Source: CAYJII01 sp964370225
GTDB taxonomy: Bacteria; Bacillota; Clostridia; Oscillospirales; Ruminococcaceae
NCBI GenBank assembly: GCA_964370225.1
Contig: CAYJII010000009.1
Span: forward strand, 1 to 64,000
Direction of reading: 5' to 3'
Length of the DNA stretch: 64,000 nucleotides
Positions 24,553-35,085 of this stretch are shown one piece after another. The position numbers were made by a program, and so were the translations under genes. The notes below the pieces were generated by a model. The model did not search any database. It was not told the origin of the DNA and saw only the letters and a program-made list of their open reading frames with translations. Within the stretch, counting starts at the first letter, position 1. Every line of letters starts with the position of its first letter.

Positions 24553-27500
24553 ATGTTAAATTTTATTCTCGGTCGCAGTAAAAGTGGTAAATCCCACCAT
24601 ATTATGGACAGCATTAAGCAAATTTGCTCTAATTCTGACAAACGTATTTTCTTGATTGTTCCTGATCAGTATACATTTGAGATGGAGCAAAAATACTTGG
24701 AGTATGTAGGGGCAAAAAGGCTCAAAAACGTAAATATCATGGGGTTTTCTCGCATTGCGCATCATATTTTTAAGATGTATGGCGGCGTGTGTAGCGACTA
24801 TGCAAACGAAAGCGTTAAGCTTATCACGATGTATAGCGCACTTAGGGAAGTCGAGCACGAGCTGACAGTGTACAAAAAATCTGCTGCGAATGTTCATTTT
24901 ACCTCAAACATGCTCTCTCTCATCACTAATTTTAAGCATGCAAATGTGTCTAGCGAAGAATTTTTAGCTTCTATAAACAAATTTGAGGGTGGCTTGCTTA
25001 AAGAAAAGTCCCGTGATATTTCGCTGATATACTCGGTATATGATGGAGCATTATCACAAAATTATAAGGACGAGCTTGATGATGTAGTAAAAGCTTGTCA
25101 GCTGATTCATGAGCATAATTTTTTTGCTGATTCGCTAATTTTTATCGACGAATTTAAAGATTTTACGCAACGTGAGCTTGAGCTTATCCGCTTAATGCTA
25201 CTGCAAGCAAGCGAGGTATACCTCTCACTTTGTATGCCTAAAAACGGGGAGCGTCACTCTGATTTATTTGACTCTTCACAAAAAACTTATAACGAAATTT
25301 CGCTCATAGCACGCCAAAATAATGTAAAAATTTCGCTACCTATTTCGCTTGAAGGAAGCCATGGTTACCAGAGCGAAATGCTAAGTCATTTGGAGGCAAA
25401 TATTTTTTCTCCACAAGCAAAAACTTGTGATGTAAATGACGGTGCAATGAATTTAGTCAGCTGTGAAAACGAGTATTCAGAAGTTGAGTATGTTATGTCG
25501 CAAATCTCTAAATCAGTGCGAGAAGATAAGCTTAGCTACAGCGATATCGTTATTGTTACCCGAGAACTTCAAACATATTCCGACATAATCGAAAATGTGT
25601 CGAAAAAATATAATATCCCGATTTATCTTGATTCACTAAAATCTATCGAGCACTCACCGCTGATAAAATTTGTTAGCCAAATTTTATCAGCTTGCTCCAC
25701 GTCGCTTGCTAGCGAGGACATAATTTCACTGCTTAAATTTGACCTTTGCGGCCATGCTTATGAGGATATTGCAAAGCTTGAAAATTACTGCTATGTGTGG
25801 GACATAAAAATTGCAGAGTGGGAAAACGATTTTAACTACAGCAGTTTTTTTACAGCGCAAATAAATGATGACGAAGCGGAAGAAAAAAATATCGACGCGC
25901 TTAAAAATCTTAATTATATCAAGGATAGCATATACCCACAGCTTAAATATTTCGCCAACGCTTGCAAGAATGTTAATGTTAATGCAATTTCTACAGCGCT
26001 GATTGATTTGCTTTGTGAGCTTAAAATTGCAGAGCATATCCAAACGAAGCTACAAAGCTTTGAAAATTCAGATTTGCCACCCTCGGAGATACTCTCTCTT
26101 TGCTCTGAGTACAAAGCTGTGTGGGAAATTTTAGGGAATATCATCAACATAATAAACAGCACCGCACCCGATAGACCAATTAGCCTAAAACAGTATAGCG
26201 AGCTTTTCCATTTGCTTTGCAAAAACTTCGATATGGGCAGTATCCCAAAATCGCTTGACAATGTGCTAGTTGGGGATATAAAGCGTATACGTACTAACGC
26301 ACCAAAAATCCTCTTTATCATCGGCGCAAATGAAGGCGTTTTCCCATATGTCCCATCAAATTTGGGGCTTTATACAAACTCTGAGCTTCAGACGCTGAGC
26401 GAGATGGGTATAAAGCTTTCAGTAGACATTAGAGATATGATAAAGGAAGAGCAGTTTATTTCATACAAAACCATGGCGCTTCCATCACAGAAATTATATA
26501 TTTGCGGAAGAAAATCCGATATAAAAGGGAAAGTTCATGCAATTTCGAGCATTTTCGAGCAAATATGCGCAATGTTCGGCGAAGAAATACACATTGATGC
26601 GCAAAATTTGCCCTATGAGTTTTTTTGTGCAACGAAAGAAACTGCATTTGGTGTGCTGACATCGCACTATGGTGAAAACACCGAGTTTAACGCTACTTTG
26701 CACGAGTATTTTGCAAGCGATGATGTCTACAAAAGCAGACTTGATAAGCTAAAAACTTTACACGAGAAAAAGCCATTTAAACTAAATGATAAAGACACAA
26801 TAAAAAAATTATATGGCGAGAATGTATTCATGTCGCCAACTAGGGTGGAGCAGTACCACAAATGTAAGTTCATGTATTTTTGCGAGCAGGGACTGCGCCT
26901 GAAAAAGCGCGAGCGAATTCGCTTAAATGCATTAAATAAGGGACTTATAATTCACGAAGTTCTAGCAAAAATATTCCTTGGGATTACGGATTTTAGCAGT
27001 TTTGATGAGGACAAAGTCCGCGCTAAGATTAAAGAGTATGTCGATGAGTTTATCGTGATAAATTTAGGTGGCTTTGAACATAAATCTAAGCGATTTTTCT
27101 ATCTCTACACCAAAATTTGCAAAAATATTTTTGATATAGTATCACGATTATTTTCTGAGCTTGTGCAAAGCGAATTTACACCGAGTGAGTTCGAGTACAA
27201 AATTTCTCCCGAGAATAAAAACACGCTCAAACTTAAAGCGGATGATATAAACATCAACATCATCGGTACAGTCGATAGGGTGGATGTGTTCACAGAAAAA
27301 ACTGGCAAGCGCTATATTAGGGTCGTGGATTATAAATCAGGGAGCAAAAAGTTTGAGCTCTCAAACATCATTAATGGCATAAATTTGCAGATGTTTATCT
27401 ACCTCATGTGCTTAAATCAGGGCAAACAAAAGTACAGTGACGCCGACTCTGCTGGAGTTTTATACATGCCAGCAAGGGAGCTATCCCCCTCACTTGAACG

Positions 27501-27978
27501 TGATGATAGCGAAGCTCAAGCCCAGTCTTTATTAAATAAACATTATAAAATGAGTGGTGCAGTTTTAGAAAATAGAGACGTATTGATGGCAATGGACAAA
27601 GAAATCAGTGGTGATTTTTTGCCAATTAGCCTAAAGGCAAACGGCCGAAAGAACGGTGAAATCTCAGACGATATTTTTGTCGATGGTGTGATAAACGAGC
27701 AAAAATTCACAAAAAGCAGTATAGAAAGCCTGCTTACAAGCGAGCAAATCGGCAAGCTTTTTGACAGCATAAAGTTAAAGCTTTACGATATGGCTCATGA
27801 GATTTATATCGGTAATATTGAAGCAAAACCACTCATTGGCGCGGACATAAAACCTTGTGATTTTTGCAACTTCAATCTCATCTGCGCCCATGAAGATGGC
27901 GATGCGAAAAACGAATATAAAAAGCTTAGCAAGAAGGAAATTTTTGAGTACCTAGACTCGCAAAAGGAGGATAAATAG
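24553..27978 (+). CDS. addB: ATP-dependent nuclease subunit B
   Basis: A 1141-residue subunit of the AddAB helicase-nuclease, which processes double-strand breaks for RecA. The N-terminal LGRSKSGKSHHIM carries a P-loop-like segment, followed by an inactivated helicase core. The C-terminal RecB-type nuclease shows VVDYKSGSKK near 936-945. Four cysteines for a 4Fe-4S cluster are visible: one in YHKCKFMYFCEQG near 770-782 (with a second Cys in the same segment) and others in KPCDFCNFNLIC near 1100. It abuts addA with no gap. Confidence 0.95.
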   Translation: MLNFILGRSKSGKSHHIMDSIKQICSNSDKRIFLIVPDQYTFEMEQKYLEYVGAKRLKNVNIMGFSRIAHHIFKMYGGVCSDYANESVKLITMYSALREVEHELTVYKKSAANVHFTSNMLSLITNFKHANVSSEEFLASINKFEGGLLKEKSRDISLIYSVYDGALSQNYKDELDDVVKACQLIHEHNFFADSLIFIDEFKDFTQRELELIRLMLLQASEVYLSLCMPKNGERHSDLFDSSQKTYNEISLIARQNNVKISLPISLEGSHGYQSEMLSHLEANIFSPQAKTCDVNDGAMNLVSCENEYSEVEYVMSQISKSVREDKLSYSDIVIVTRELQTYSDIIENVSKKYNIPIYLDSLKSIEHSPLIKFVSQILSACSTSLASEDIISLLKFDLCGHAYEDIAKLENYCYVWDIKIAEWENDFNYSSFFTAQINDDEAEEKNIDALKNLNYIKDSIYPQLKYFANACKNVNVNAISTALIDLLCELKIAEHIQTKLQSFENSDLPPSEILSLCSEYKAVWEILGNIINIINSTAPDRPISLKQYSELFHLLCKNFDMGSIPKSLDNVLVGDIKRIRTNAPKILFIIGANEGVFPYVPSNLGLYTNSELQTLSEMGIKLSVDIRDMIKEEQFISYKTMALPSQKLYICGRKSDIKGKVHAISSIFEQICAMFGEEIHIDAQNLPYEFFCATKETAFGVLTSHYGENTEFNATLHEYFASDDVYKSRLDKLKTLHEKKPFKLNDKDTIKKLYGENVFMSPTRVEQYHKCKFMYFCEQGLRLKKRERIRLNALNKGLIIHEVLAKIFLGITDFSSFDEDKVRAKIKEYVDEFIVINLGGFEHKSKRFFYLYTKICKNIFDIVSRLFSELVQSEFTPSEFEYKISPENKNTLKLKADDININIIGTVDRVDVFTEKTGKRYIRVVDYKSGSKKFELSNIINGINLQMFIYLMCLNQGKQKYSDADSAGVLYMPARELSPSLERDDSEAQAQSLLNKHYKMSGAVLENRDVLMAMDKEISGDFLPISLKANGRKNGEISDDIFVDGVINEQKFTKSSIESLLTSEQIGKLFDSIKLKLYDMAHEIYIGNIEAKPLIGADIKPCDFCNFNLICAHEDGDAKNEYKKLSKKEIFEYLDSQKEDK

Positions 27979-30900
27979 ATGGCTGTAAAACTAACGAAAA
28001 ACCAAGCTAATGCGGCGTTTGCACCCACAGGAAATTTGCTTGTTTCCGCCGCGGCAGGCTCTGGAAAAACAGCAGTACTCACTCAGCGTGTTATCGATAA
28101 GCTGACATGTAAAGATGCAGTGAGCACACAGCAGCTTGTTGTGGTGACATTCTCAAACGCATCTGCTGCCGAGATGAAGCATCGCATACAAAAAATGATG
28201 CGCAAACTCACACAAAGCGAGCCCGATAACATGTTTTTGCAGTCGCAACTAACCATGCTTTCAAAGGCGAGGATTTCCACAATCCACTCGCTTTGTGGAG
28301 AACTGATTAAAGAAAATTTCCAAGCACTCGATGTATCTGTTAACTACAGAATGGCAGAGGAAAACGAGATAAAGATAATAAAAACGCAAGTGCTCGAGCA
28401 AGTGGTGGACGAGTTTTACGACTCGGGCGACGCAGATTTTCTCACATTGGCGGAGTATTACACCAAAAAAGACGACAGTCCGCTTTTTGGAATAATCTCA
28501 GATGTGTATGAATTTGTGCGCCCATTCCCATTTTACACAGATATGCTCGATGAATTTTTAGCGATGTATCAAGGTGACGAGCCACTAAACGAAAACATTT
28601 GGGTGAAGGCGCTTTTCCCAGATATTAAGGCGAGAATACGCACGGCGCACACCATGTTTATGCAGATTTACGACGATATATATAAATTCCCAGCTATCGC
28701 AGCGAAATATAGCGAGGCGTATGAAAATGACCTAAACACCGCAAAACTTTTGCTTAAACAAGCGGATTTAGAGGATTGGGAGCGTTGCTGCGACATTTTT
28801 TCCACTTACAAAAAGCTTAGTTTGGGGCGCGTAACATTTGATGATAAGGACTTTACCGCTTATTTGCAGTCGGTCAGAAACGATGCATGCGACATACTCG
28901 AGGGATTGCGCAGTGATTATTTTGTGGTAAATAGCGAAAAATATAAAGAAGAAATTGCGATAATTACACCAATTCTAAGGAAGCTGTTTGAAGTAGTGAA
29001 GGCATATGACGCAAAATTTGCTGAGCAAAAAAAGCAAAGTAATATTTTAGATTTTGGGGATTTAGAGCATTTTGCGCTAGAACTTTTAGTGTGTCGAGAT
29101 GGCGATTATTACGTAAAAACACCGATAGGGATAAAGCTCAGCGAGGAATTAGAAGAAATCATGATTGACGAGTGTCAGGACATTAATACGGTACAAAACC
29201 TAATTTTTTGGGGACTTTCCAAATCTAGTGACCGCGTGAAAAATGACTTTTCACACATACAAAAAGACAGCCAAAATCTCTTTATGGTAGGTGACGTTAA
29301 ACAGAGCATTTATCGCTTTAGAAATGCGATGCCCAAGCTTTTTGTGAACAAGTCTAATATATCCGCACATTTTGACGAAGAGAGCTATAGCAGAGGGGAT
29401 ATGGCTAAAATTATCTTGCAAAATAATTTTAGGAGTAGCGAGTATGTCACCAACTTTGTTAATTTGGTATTCTCGCAGATAATGAGCAAAAATTTTGGCG
29501 AGATTGAGTATACCCAAGACGAGTACCTAATTCCGAGTTTGCCAATGCCCACTAATGACGACGCTTTAGCGAAGGTGCATATTTTAGACATACCAAAAGG
29601 TGAAGAGAAAAAAGAGCTAGGCGACCTTAACACGATGGATTTTGAAGCGGCTCATATTGCAAATATCATCGTAGATATGCTAAAAAATGGACATAAAATC
29701 AGTGAAAATGGTGGCTTGAGAAAATGCAAACCCTCCGATTTTTGTATACTTTTGCGCTCAAAGAAAAACAAATTTGACGTTTACATGGCAGCGTTAAAAG
29801 AAAAAGGACTCGACTGCTTTTGTGATGCAAACAACGGATATTTCGATTCTTTTGAAATCTCTGTTATGCTCAATTTGCTCAGAATTATCGACAATCCGCT
29901 GCAAGATATTGCGCTGTTCTCGGTAATGCTCTCGCCTTTGTACATGTTCACAGCCGACGATATAGCAAGCATCAGAGTCATGGACAAAGATGTGCCTTTA
30001 TATGTCGCATTAACGCTCAAAGCTCAACTTGAAGATGACACTAAATGCAAGGAGTTCATCGCTTCTATCGAACATCTTCGACAACAATCGCTTATAATCT
30101 CCACGCACAAACTCATCGAGATGATTTATGATAGCACAGGTTTTATTAATATTGTGCAGTCGATGACAGCAGGGGAGGAGCGCCGAGCAAATTTAAGGCT
30201 CTTGCTCACATATGCACAAAGCTATGAAAATATCGGTTACAGAGGGGTTAGTGGCTTCATCAAATATGTTGATATTGCAATCGAGCGCGGAGAAGATTTC
30301 TCCGCTGCAAATGTACTGCCTCAAAATTCAAATGCGGTAAAAATCATGACAATACACTCTTCTAAAGGTTTGGAATTTCCTATTTGCATACTAGCAAATG
30401 CGACGAAAAAGCCAAATTTTGAGGATATGAAAAAACCATATATTTTAAACTCTGAGTTTGGAATAGGAATAAAAGTGACAAAGCATGAAGAGTACAAATC
30501 CTACACGAGTTTGCCGTACGAAGCGATAAAGTACATCAGCAAAAAAGAAACGCTATCAGAAGAACTTCGCACATTATATGTTGCTATGACAAGACCACAA
30601 AGCGAGCTTATTGTAGTTGGTGGAATGAGCGATATTGATACAAAAATTGAGAAAATAAAAAGCATGATTAGCTACAATAAAGATGATATTACCATGTCGC
30701 TTATGAAGTATAATTCATACCTCGAGTGGATATTATGCGCAATGGCAAAAAAGAAAAGCTTAGATGATAGCTTTGATTTTGACAAGTACATCAAGATTTT
30801 CCCCATATCGCAAAATGGGAAAGTCGAGAGCGAGGGGGTAGAGCAAGCCAGTGTAAATGAGCAGCTATTATCTGAGATTGCACAAAAGCTAAACTTTACC

Positions 30901-31536
30901 TATAAGCATGAAAGCTTATCGCAGATACCCGCAAAAATTACAGTTACACAAATCGCAAAATCATCACAGGATTTATTTGCGACTAAACTTGATAATCTGC
31001 ATTTGGACGAGCCTGACGAGATTACAGGAGCGATGAGGGGGACTGTACTCCACTCATTTATGCAGTATGCTGATTATGAAAATGCAAGTGCTAATTTAGA
31101 TTTAGAAATCCGTCGACTGGTGGATAAGAAATTTTTGCTACAAAGCGAGTCAGAACTGTTAAACAAAGCTAAGATAAAAGCATTTTTTAAATCTGATATT
31201 TACACTCGCATAAAAAATTCGGTATCAACATTTCGTGAATATCAGTTTATTTACGAGATGAACGCTGGCGAAATTTATCCCCATTTGGAAGATGAGTATC
31301 AAAGCCAAAAAATTGTAGTGCAGGGGATTGCGGACACAATTTTTATAGAAGATAGCGGAGCTGTAATCTTGGACTACAAAACGGATATCGTCAAAACCGA
31401 GGATGAGTTAATAGAGAGATATCAAACTCAGCTTTTGATATACAAAGAGGCGCTAGACAGCCATTTTGACAATGGGGTAAATGAGTGCTATATCTATTCG
31501 CTACATCTTAAAAAAGCGATAAAAATTGATTTTTAG
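27979..31536 (+). CDS. addA: ATP-dependent helicase/nuclease subunit A
   Basis: A 1185-residue UvrD/RecB-type helicase and nuclease that works with AddB in recombinational repair. Walker A is in SAAAGSGKTAVLT near residues 18-30. Helicase motifs follow: DECQDIN near 395, GDVKQSIYRFR near 437-447, NNFRSS near 480, and ATRPQS-like VAMTRPQSE near 870. The C-terminal RecB nuclease motif VILDYKTD near 1129-1136 is intact. AGGAGG lies at the very end of addB, which shows translational coupling. Confidence 0.96.
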   Translation: MAVKLTKNQANAAFAPTGNLLVSAAAGSGKTAVLTQRVIDKLTCKDAVSTQQLVVVTFSNASAAEMKHRIQKMMRKLTQSEPDNMFLQSQLTMLSKARISTIHSLCGELIKENFQALDVSVNYRMAEENEIKIIKTQVLEQVVDEFYDSGDADFLTLAEYYTKKDDSPLFGIISDVYEFVRPFPFYTDMLDEFLAMYQGDEPLNENIWVKALFPDIKARIRTAHTMFMQIYDDIYKFPAIAAKYSEAYENDLNTAKLLLKQADLEDWERCCDIFSTYKKLSLGRVTFDDKDFTAYLQSVRNDACDILEGLRSDYFVVNSEKYKEEIAIITPILRKLFEVVKAYDAKFAEQKKQSNILDFGDLEHFALELLVCRDGDYYVKTPIGIKLSEELEEIMIDECQDINTVQNLIFWGLSKSSDRVKNDFSHIQKDSQNLFMVGDVKQSIYRFRNAMPKLFVNKSNISAHFDEESYSRGDMAKIILQNNFRSSEYVTNFVNLVFSQIMSKNFGEIEYTQDEYLIPSLPMPTNDDALAKVHILDIPKGEEKKELGDLNTMDFEAAHIANIIVDMLKNGHKISENGGLRKCKPSDFCILLRSKKNKFDVYMAALKEKGLDCFCDANNGYFDSFEISVMLNLLRIIDNPLQDIALFSVMLSPLYMFTADDIASIRVMDKDVPLYVALTLKAQLEDDTKCKEFIASIEHLRQQSLIISTHKLIEMIYDSTGFINIVQSMTAGEERRANLRLLLTYAQSYENIGYRGVSGFIKYVDIAIERGEDFSAANVLPQNSNAVKIMTIHSSKGLEFPICILANATKKPNFEDMKKPYILNSEFGIGIKVTKHEEYKSYTSLPYEAIKYISKKETLSEELRTLYVAMTRPQSELIVVGGMSDIDTKIEKIKSMISYNKDDITMSLMKYNSYLEWILCAMAKKKSLDDSFDFDKYIKIFPISQNGKVESEGVEQASVNEQLLSEIAQKLNFTYKHESLSQIPAKITVTQIAKSSQDLFATKLDNLHLDEPDEITGAMRGTVLHSFMQYADYENASANLDLEIRRLVDKKFLLQSESELLNKAKIKAFFKSDIYTRIKNSVSTFREYQFIYEMNAGEIYPHLEDEYQSQKIVVQGIADTIFIEDSGAVILDYKTDIVKTEDELIERYQTQLLIYKEALDSHFDNGVNECYIYSLHLKKAIKIDF

Positions 31537-31600
31537 GGTTTTAATTAATGCGCTTATGTGGTAAAATATTGCTAAGAGAATAATAATTGAGGAGCTATTT

Positions 31601-33754
31601 ATGAATATAATCGAAATACTTGCAACCGAGTTTAAGGTGCAACAAACGCAAATTGAGAACACTATTAAGCTCATTGACGAGGGCAACACAATCCCTTTTA
31701 TTGCCCGATACCGCAAAGAAGTTACAGGCTCACTGGACGACCAAATTTTAAGAGAAATTAGCGATAGGTTAAACTACCTTAATAATTTAATTAAGCGCAA
31801 AGAAGAGATTACAAATTCAATCGTTTCGCAAGAAAAAATGACTGACGAGATTGCTCTGTCCATCGAAAATGCGAAGACTTTGACCGAACTTGATGACATA
31901 TACCGCCCATATAAACAAAAACGTAAAACCAGAGCATCCACAGCACGTGAAAGAGGGCTTGAACCGCTAAGCGCATATATTTTGGCACAGGAAGTCAAAG
32001 TAGATATTATGGAGTATGCCGCTGAATTTATCACCGAGGAAGTACCCACTGCAAAAGACGCAGTAGCAGGTGCGCTTGATATAATAGCAGAAACTGTTTC
32101 TGATGACCCGAAAATCCGCAAGCTTTTACGAGCACTATATATCCGTACTGGGCTTGTCGTTTCAAAAGCAGCAGATGCTACCGCTGAGTCTGTGTACACG
32201 ATGTACTACGACTTTAGCGAGTCGGTTAATAAAATAGCGGGGCATAGAGTTCTCGCACTTGATAGGGGAGAGCGCGATGATGTGCTTAAAGTAAGCGTTG
32301 AAGTCAAAGAGGAAGAATGCGTTTACATCATCTGCAAAAACTATGTAACTGCGGACAACGAACTATCTGAGCTAGTGCGCGAGGCAGCAAAAGACAGTTT
32401 TAACAGGCTTATCTCTCCATCAATCGAGCGTGAAATAAGAAATATGTTGACGGAAAATGCGTGCGAGCAAGCGATTAAAGTTTTTGCGCAGAATTTGCAA
32501 AAACTGCTTATGCAGCCACCTATGGGAAATACTGTTACACTAGCAGTTGACCCTGCTTACAGGACTGGCTGTAAAGTCGCTGTTGTAAACGAAATTGGCA
32601 AAGTGCTCGACACTACAGTAATTTATCCAACACCACCTCAAAATAAAACTGAGCAAGCCGCTGCTACTCTGCTAAAGCTCATTAAAAAGCATGGGGTTAC
32701 AGTTATCTGCATTGGTAACGGCACCGCTTCACGTGAGAGCGAGGCTTTTATCGTAGACTTAATAAAGCAAAACAACCTAAATATTTCGTATACAGTTGTA
32801 TCAGAAGCTGGTGCGAGTGTTTACTCCGCTTCAAAACTAGCAGCGACAGAATTCCCCGATTACGATGTATCGCTAAGGAGCGCAATTTCAATAGCGCGCA
32901 GACTGCAAGACCCACTTGCCGAGCTTGTTAAAATTGATCCTAAAGCAATCGGTGTAGGGCAGTATCAACACGATATGCCAAAAAATAGGTTGAGTGAAGC
33001 GCTCGAGGGTGTCGTGGAAAACTGTGTTAACACAGTTGGGGTTGACCTCAACACTGCATCGCACTCCCTGCTTTCATACATCGCAGGAATAAACAGCACT
33101 GTTGCAAAAAACATAGTAGCATATAGGGAAGAAAACGGTGCATTTTCTTCGAGAAAACAGCTGATGAAAGTGCCAAAACTTGGGGCAAAGGCGTTTACTC
33201 AATGCGCTGGATTTTTGCGAGTGAGCGGTGGTAGCGAAATTTTAGATAATACATCTGTGCATCCAGAAAGCTACAAAGCAGCAAATATTATTTTAAAAGA
33301 ATGTGGCTTTACTTCCGCAGATATCAAAGCAAATAAGATTGTGGACATAAAGCAAATTGTAGGGAAAATCGGTGAAGATGACTTATCTCAAAAAGCTGAA
33401 ATCGGTAGACCTACGCTTAACGACATTGTAAACGAGCTGCTAAAACCAGGACGCGACCCGAGAGATGAGCTACCAAAACCAATTTTGCGCAGTGACGTGC
33501 TTACCATGGAGGATTTAAAACCTGGTATGGAGCTAAAAGGCACCGTGCGCAATGTTATCGACTTTGGTGCGTTTGTTGACATCGGAGTTCATGAAGACGG
33601 GCTTGTGCATATATCACAAATATGCAATAAATATATCAAACACCCACTGGAAGTTTTAAACGTTTCAGACATAGTTACTGTATGGGTAATGGATGTGGAC
33701 ATGAAAAGAAAGCGTATTTCGCTGACTATGAAACCACAAAACGCAAAAAAATAA
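31601..33754 (+). CDS. tex: Tex-family S1 RNA-binding protein
   Basis: A 717-residue cytoplasmic nucleic-acid-binding protein; Tex relatives act in transcription and RNA turnover. The N-terminal helical part ends in FIARYRKEVTGSLDD near 25-39. A YqgF-like RNase H fold spans about 320-450 (VDPAYRTGCKVAVV, then GNGTASRESEAF). A helix-hairpin-helix region (GINSTVAKNIVAYREENG) and a C-terminal S1 domain (KGTVRNVIDFGAFVDIG near 646-662) complete the usual order. It follows addA by 64 bases without a terminator and has a GAGGAG site. Confidence 0.95.
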   Translation: MNIIEILATEFKVQQTQIENTIKLIDEGNTIPFIARYRKEVTGSLDDQILREISDRLNYLNNLIKRKEEITNSIVSQEKMTDEIALSIENAKTLTELDDIYRPYKQKRKTRASTARERGLEPLSAYILAQEVKVDIMEYAAEFITEEVPTAKDAVAGALDIIAETVSDDPKIRKLLRALYIRTGLVVSKAADATAESVYTMYYDFSESVNKIAGHRVLALDRGERDDVLKVSVEVKEEECVYIICKNYVTADNELSELVREAAKDSFNRLISPSIEREIRNMLTENACEQAIKVFAQNLQKLLMQPPMGNTVTLAVDPAYRTGCKVAVVNEIGKVLDTTVIYPTPPQNKTEQAAATLLKLIKKHGVTVICIGNGTASRESEAFIVDLIKQNNLNISYTVVSEAGASVYSASKLAATEFPDYDVSLRSAISIARRLQDPLAELVKIDPKAIGVGQYQHDMPKNRLSEALEGVVENCVNTVGVDLNTASHSLLSYIAGINSTVAKNIVAYREENGAFSSRKQLMKVPKLGAKAFTQCAGFLRVSGGSEILDNTSVHPESYKAANIILKECGFTSADIKANKIVDIKQIVGKIGEDDLSQKAEIGRPTLNDIVNELLKPGRDPRDELPKPILRSDVLTMEDLKPGMELKGTVRNVIDFGAFVDIGVHEDGLVHISQICNKYIKHPLEVLNVSDIVTVWVMDVDMKRKRISLTMKPQNAKK

Positions 33755-33755
33755 T

Positions 33756-33784
33756 TTGAAAACATAGCAAAACTATGTTAAAAT
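33756..33784 (+). promoter_or_regulatory. Promoter with palindromic spacer (purH)
   Basis: TTGAAA (33756-33761), 17 bases, TAAAAT (33779-33784). The spacer is an inverted repeat, AACATAG (33760-33766 region) and CTATGTT around a five-base centre, which could be an operator blocking this promoter. It does not resemble the known B. subtilis PurBox. Confidence 0.5.
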
Positions 33785-33812
33785 AAAGTAAATACAAAAT
33801 GTCGTGTTAGTC

Positions 33813-33824
33813 GGCGGAATGGAG
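33813..33824 (+). promoter_or_regulatory. GGCGGAATGGAG leader motif (purH)
   Basis: A copy of the recurrent GAAYGGAG motif ending in the ribosome site that sets the purH start at 33831. A weak four-pair hairpin (GTCG with CGGC) precedes it. Confidence 0.45.
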
Positions 33825-33830
33825 TTTATT

Positions 33831-35006
33831 ATGAGCAGTGAATTACAATTAAAATACGGTTGTAACCCAAACCAAATCCCTTCAAGGATTTTTATGAAAG
33901 AGGGAGAGATGCCTATAGAGGTGCTAAATGGCAAGCCTGGTTACATCAATTTTTTAGATGCGTTTAACGCATGGCAATTAGTGCGTGAACTTAAAAAAGC
34001 AACAGGTCTTCCTGCTGCAACTTCTTTTAAACATGTTAGCCCTGCGGGTGCTGCTGTTGCAGTTGAAATGGACGAAGTGCTAAAGAAAATATATTTTGTG
34101 GACGATTTAAAATTATCCCCACTAGCTACAGCATACGCAAGAGCAAGGGGCGCGGATAGAATGTCTTCATACGGTGATTTTATTGCGCTTAGCGACATTT
34201 GCGACGAGGAGACTGCGACTTTAATCGCAAGAGAAGTTTCAGATGGAATTATCGCTCCAGGTTATACGGACAAGGCGTTAGAAATCTTAAAAGGCAAACG
34301 CAAAGGCTCGTACAATATTATTAAAATTGATGAAAACTATGTGCCTGCTCCTCTCGAGCATAAAGACTGTTTTGGCATAACTTTTGAGCAAGGCAGAAAC
34401 GAGCTATTAATTAGTGATGAAATGCTAAAAGAAATTCCTACTACAAACAAAAATATTACTGACGACGCAAAACGCGACTTAATCATATCGCTAATCACAC
34501 TCAAATATACTCAGTCTAACTCCGTTTGCTATGTTAAAGATGGCCAAGCTATTGGCATTGGCGCTGGACAACAATCAAGAATTCACTGCACTAGACTTGC
34601 TGGGAATAAAGCTGATGTTTGGTTTTTACGCCAACACGAAAAAGTGTTAAACCTAGACTTTAAAGCTGATATAAGACGCGCAGACAGAGATAACACTATC
34701 GATGTGTACGTGTCAGAGGACTACATGGACGTGCTTGCCGACGGTGTATGGGAAAACTTCTTTAACACAAAGCCACAACCACTGACAAAAGAAGAAAAAA
34801 CCGCATGGCTTGAAACTTTAACTGGTGTTAGCTTAGGCTCAGATGCCTTCTTCCCATTTGGCGATAATATTATCAGAGCAAAACGTAGCGGCGTTAGCTT
34901 TATCGCTCAACCAGGTGGCTCTATTAGAGATGATAATGTTATTGAAACTTGCGATAAATTTAACATTGCGATGGCATTTACTAAAATGAGATTATTCCAC
35001 CATTAA
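33831..35006 (+). CDS. purH: AICAR formyltransferase (single-domain PurH)
   Basis: A 391-residue enzyme matching only the AICAR transformylase half of PurH. It formylates AICAR with 10-formyl-THF in purine synthesis. KYGCNPNQIPSRIF near residues 8-21, the catalytic SFKHVSPAGAAVA near 72-84 (Lys-His), SNSVCYVKDGQAIGIGAGQQSRIHC near 235-259 (as separate motifs), FFPFGDNI and AQPGGSIRDD near 365-375 identify it. The IMP cyclohydrolase domain is absent, so another protein must close the ring. The ATG at 33831 follows GGAG by six bases; the longer GTG frame is rejected. Confidence 0.92.
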   Translation: MSSELQLKYGCNPNQIPSRIFMKEGEMPIEVLNGKPGYINFLDAFNAWQLVRELKKATGLPAATSFKHVSPAGAAVAVEMDEVLKKIYFVDDLKLSPLATAYARARGADRMSSYGDFIALSDICDEETATLIAREVSDGIIAPGYTDKALEILKGKRKGSYNIIKIDENYVPAPLEHKDCFGITFEQGRNELLISDEMLKEIPTTNKNITDDAKRDLIISLITLKYTQSNSVCYVKDGQAIGIGAGQQSRIHCTRLAGNKADVWFLRQHEKVLNLDFKADIRRADRDNTIDVYVSEDYMDVLADGVWENFFNTKPQPLTKEEKTAWLETLTGVSLGSDAFFPFGDNIIRAKRSGVSFIAQPGGSIRDDNVIETCDKFNIAMAFTKMRLFHH

Positions 35007-35032
35007 TTAGCAGATATATAAATATATATTAC

Positions 35033-35073
35033 AAAAGGGCTATGAAAAGTTAAACTTTTCATAGCCCTTATTT
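35033..35073. terminator. Bidirectional terminator
   Basis: A 16-pair stem, AAGGGCTATGAAAAGT and its complement, with a three-base loop, lies between convergent purH and spoIVA. An A-run is on the left and a T-rich stretch on the right. Confidence 0.88.
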
Positions 35074-35085
35074 CATTGGAATTAT

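Noticed and set aside
33804..33830. Upstream GTG start for purH
   Set aside because: It reads through the GGCGGAATGGAG leader; the GGAG spacing fits the ATG at 33831 and the family's N-terminus begins there.
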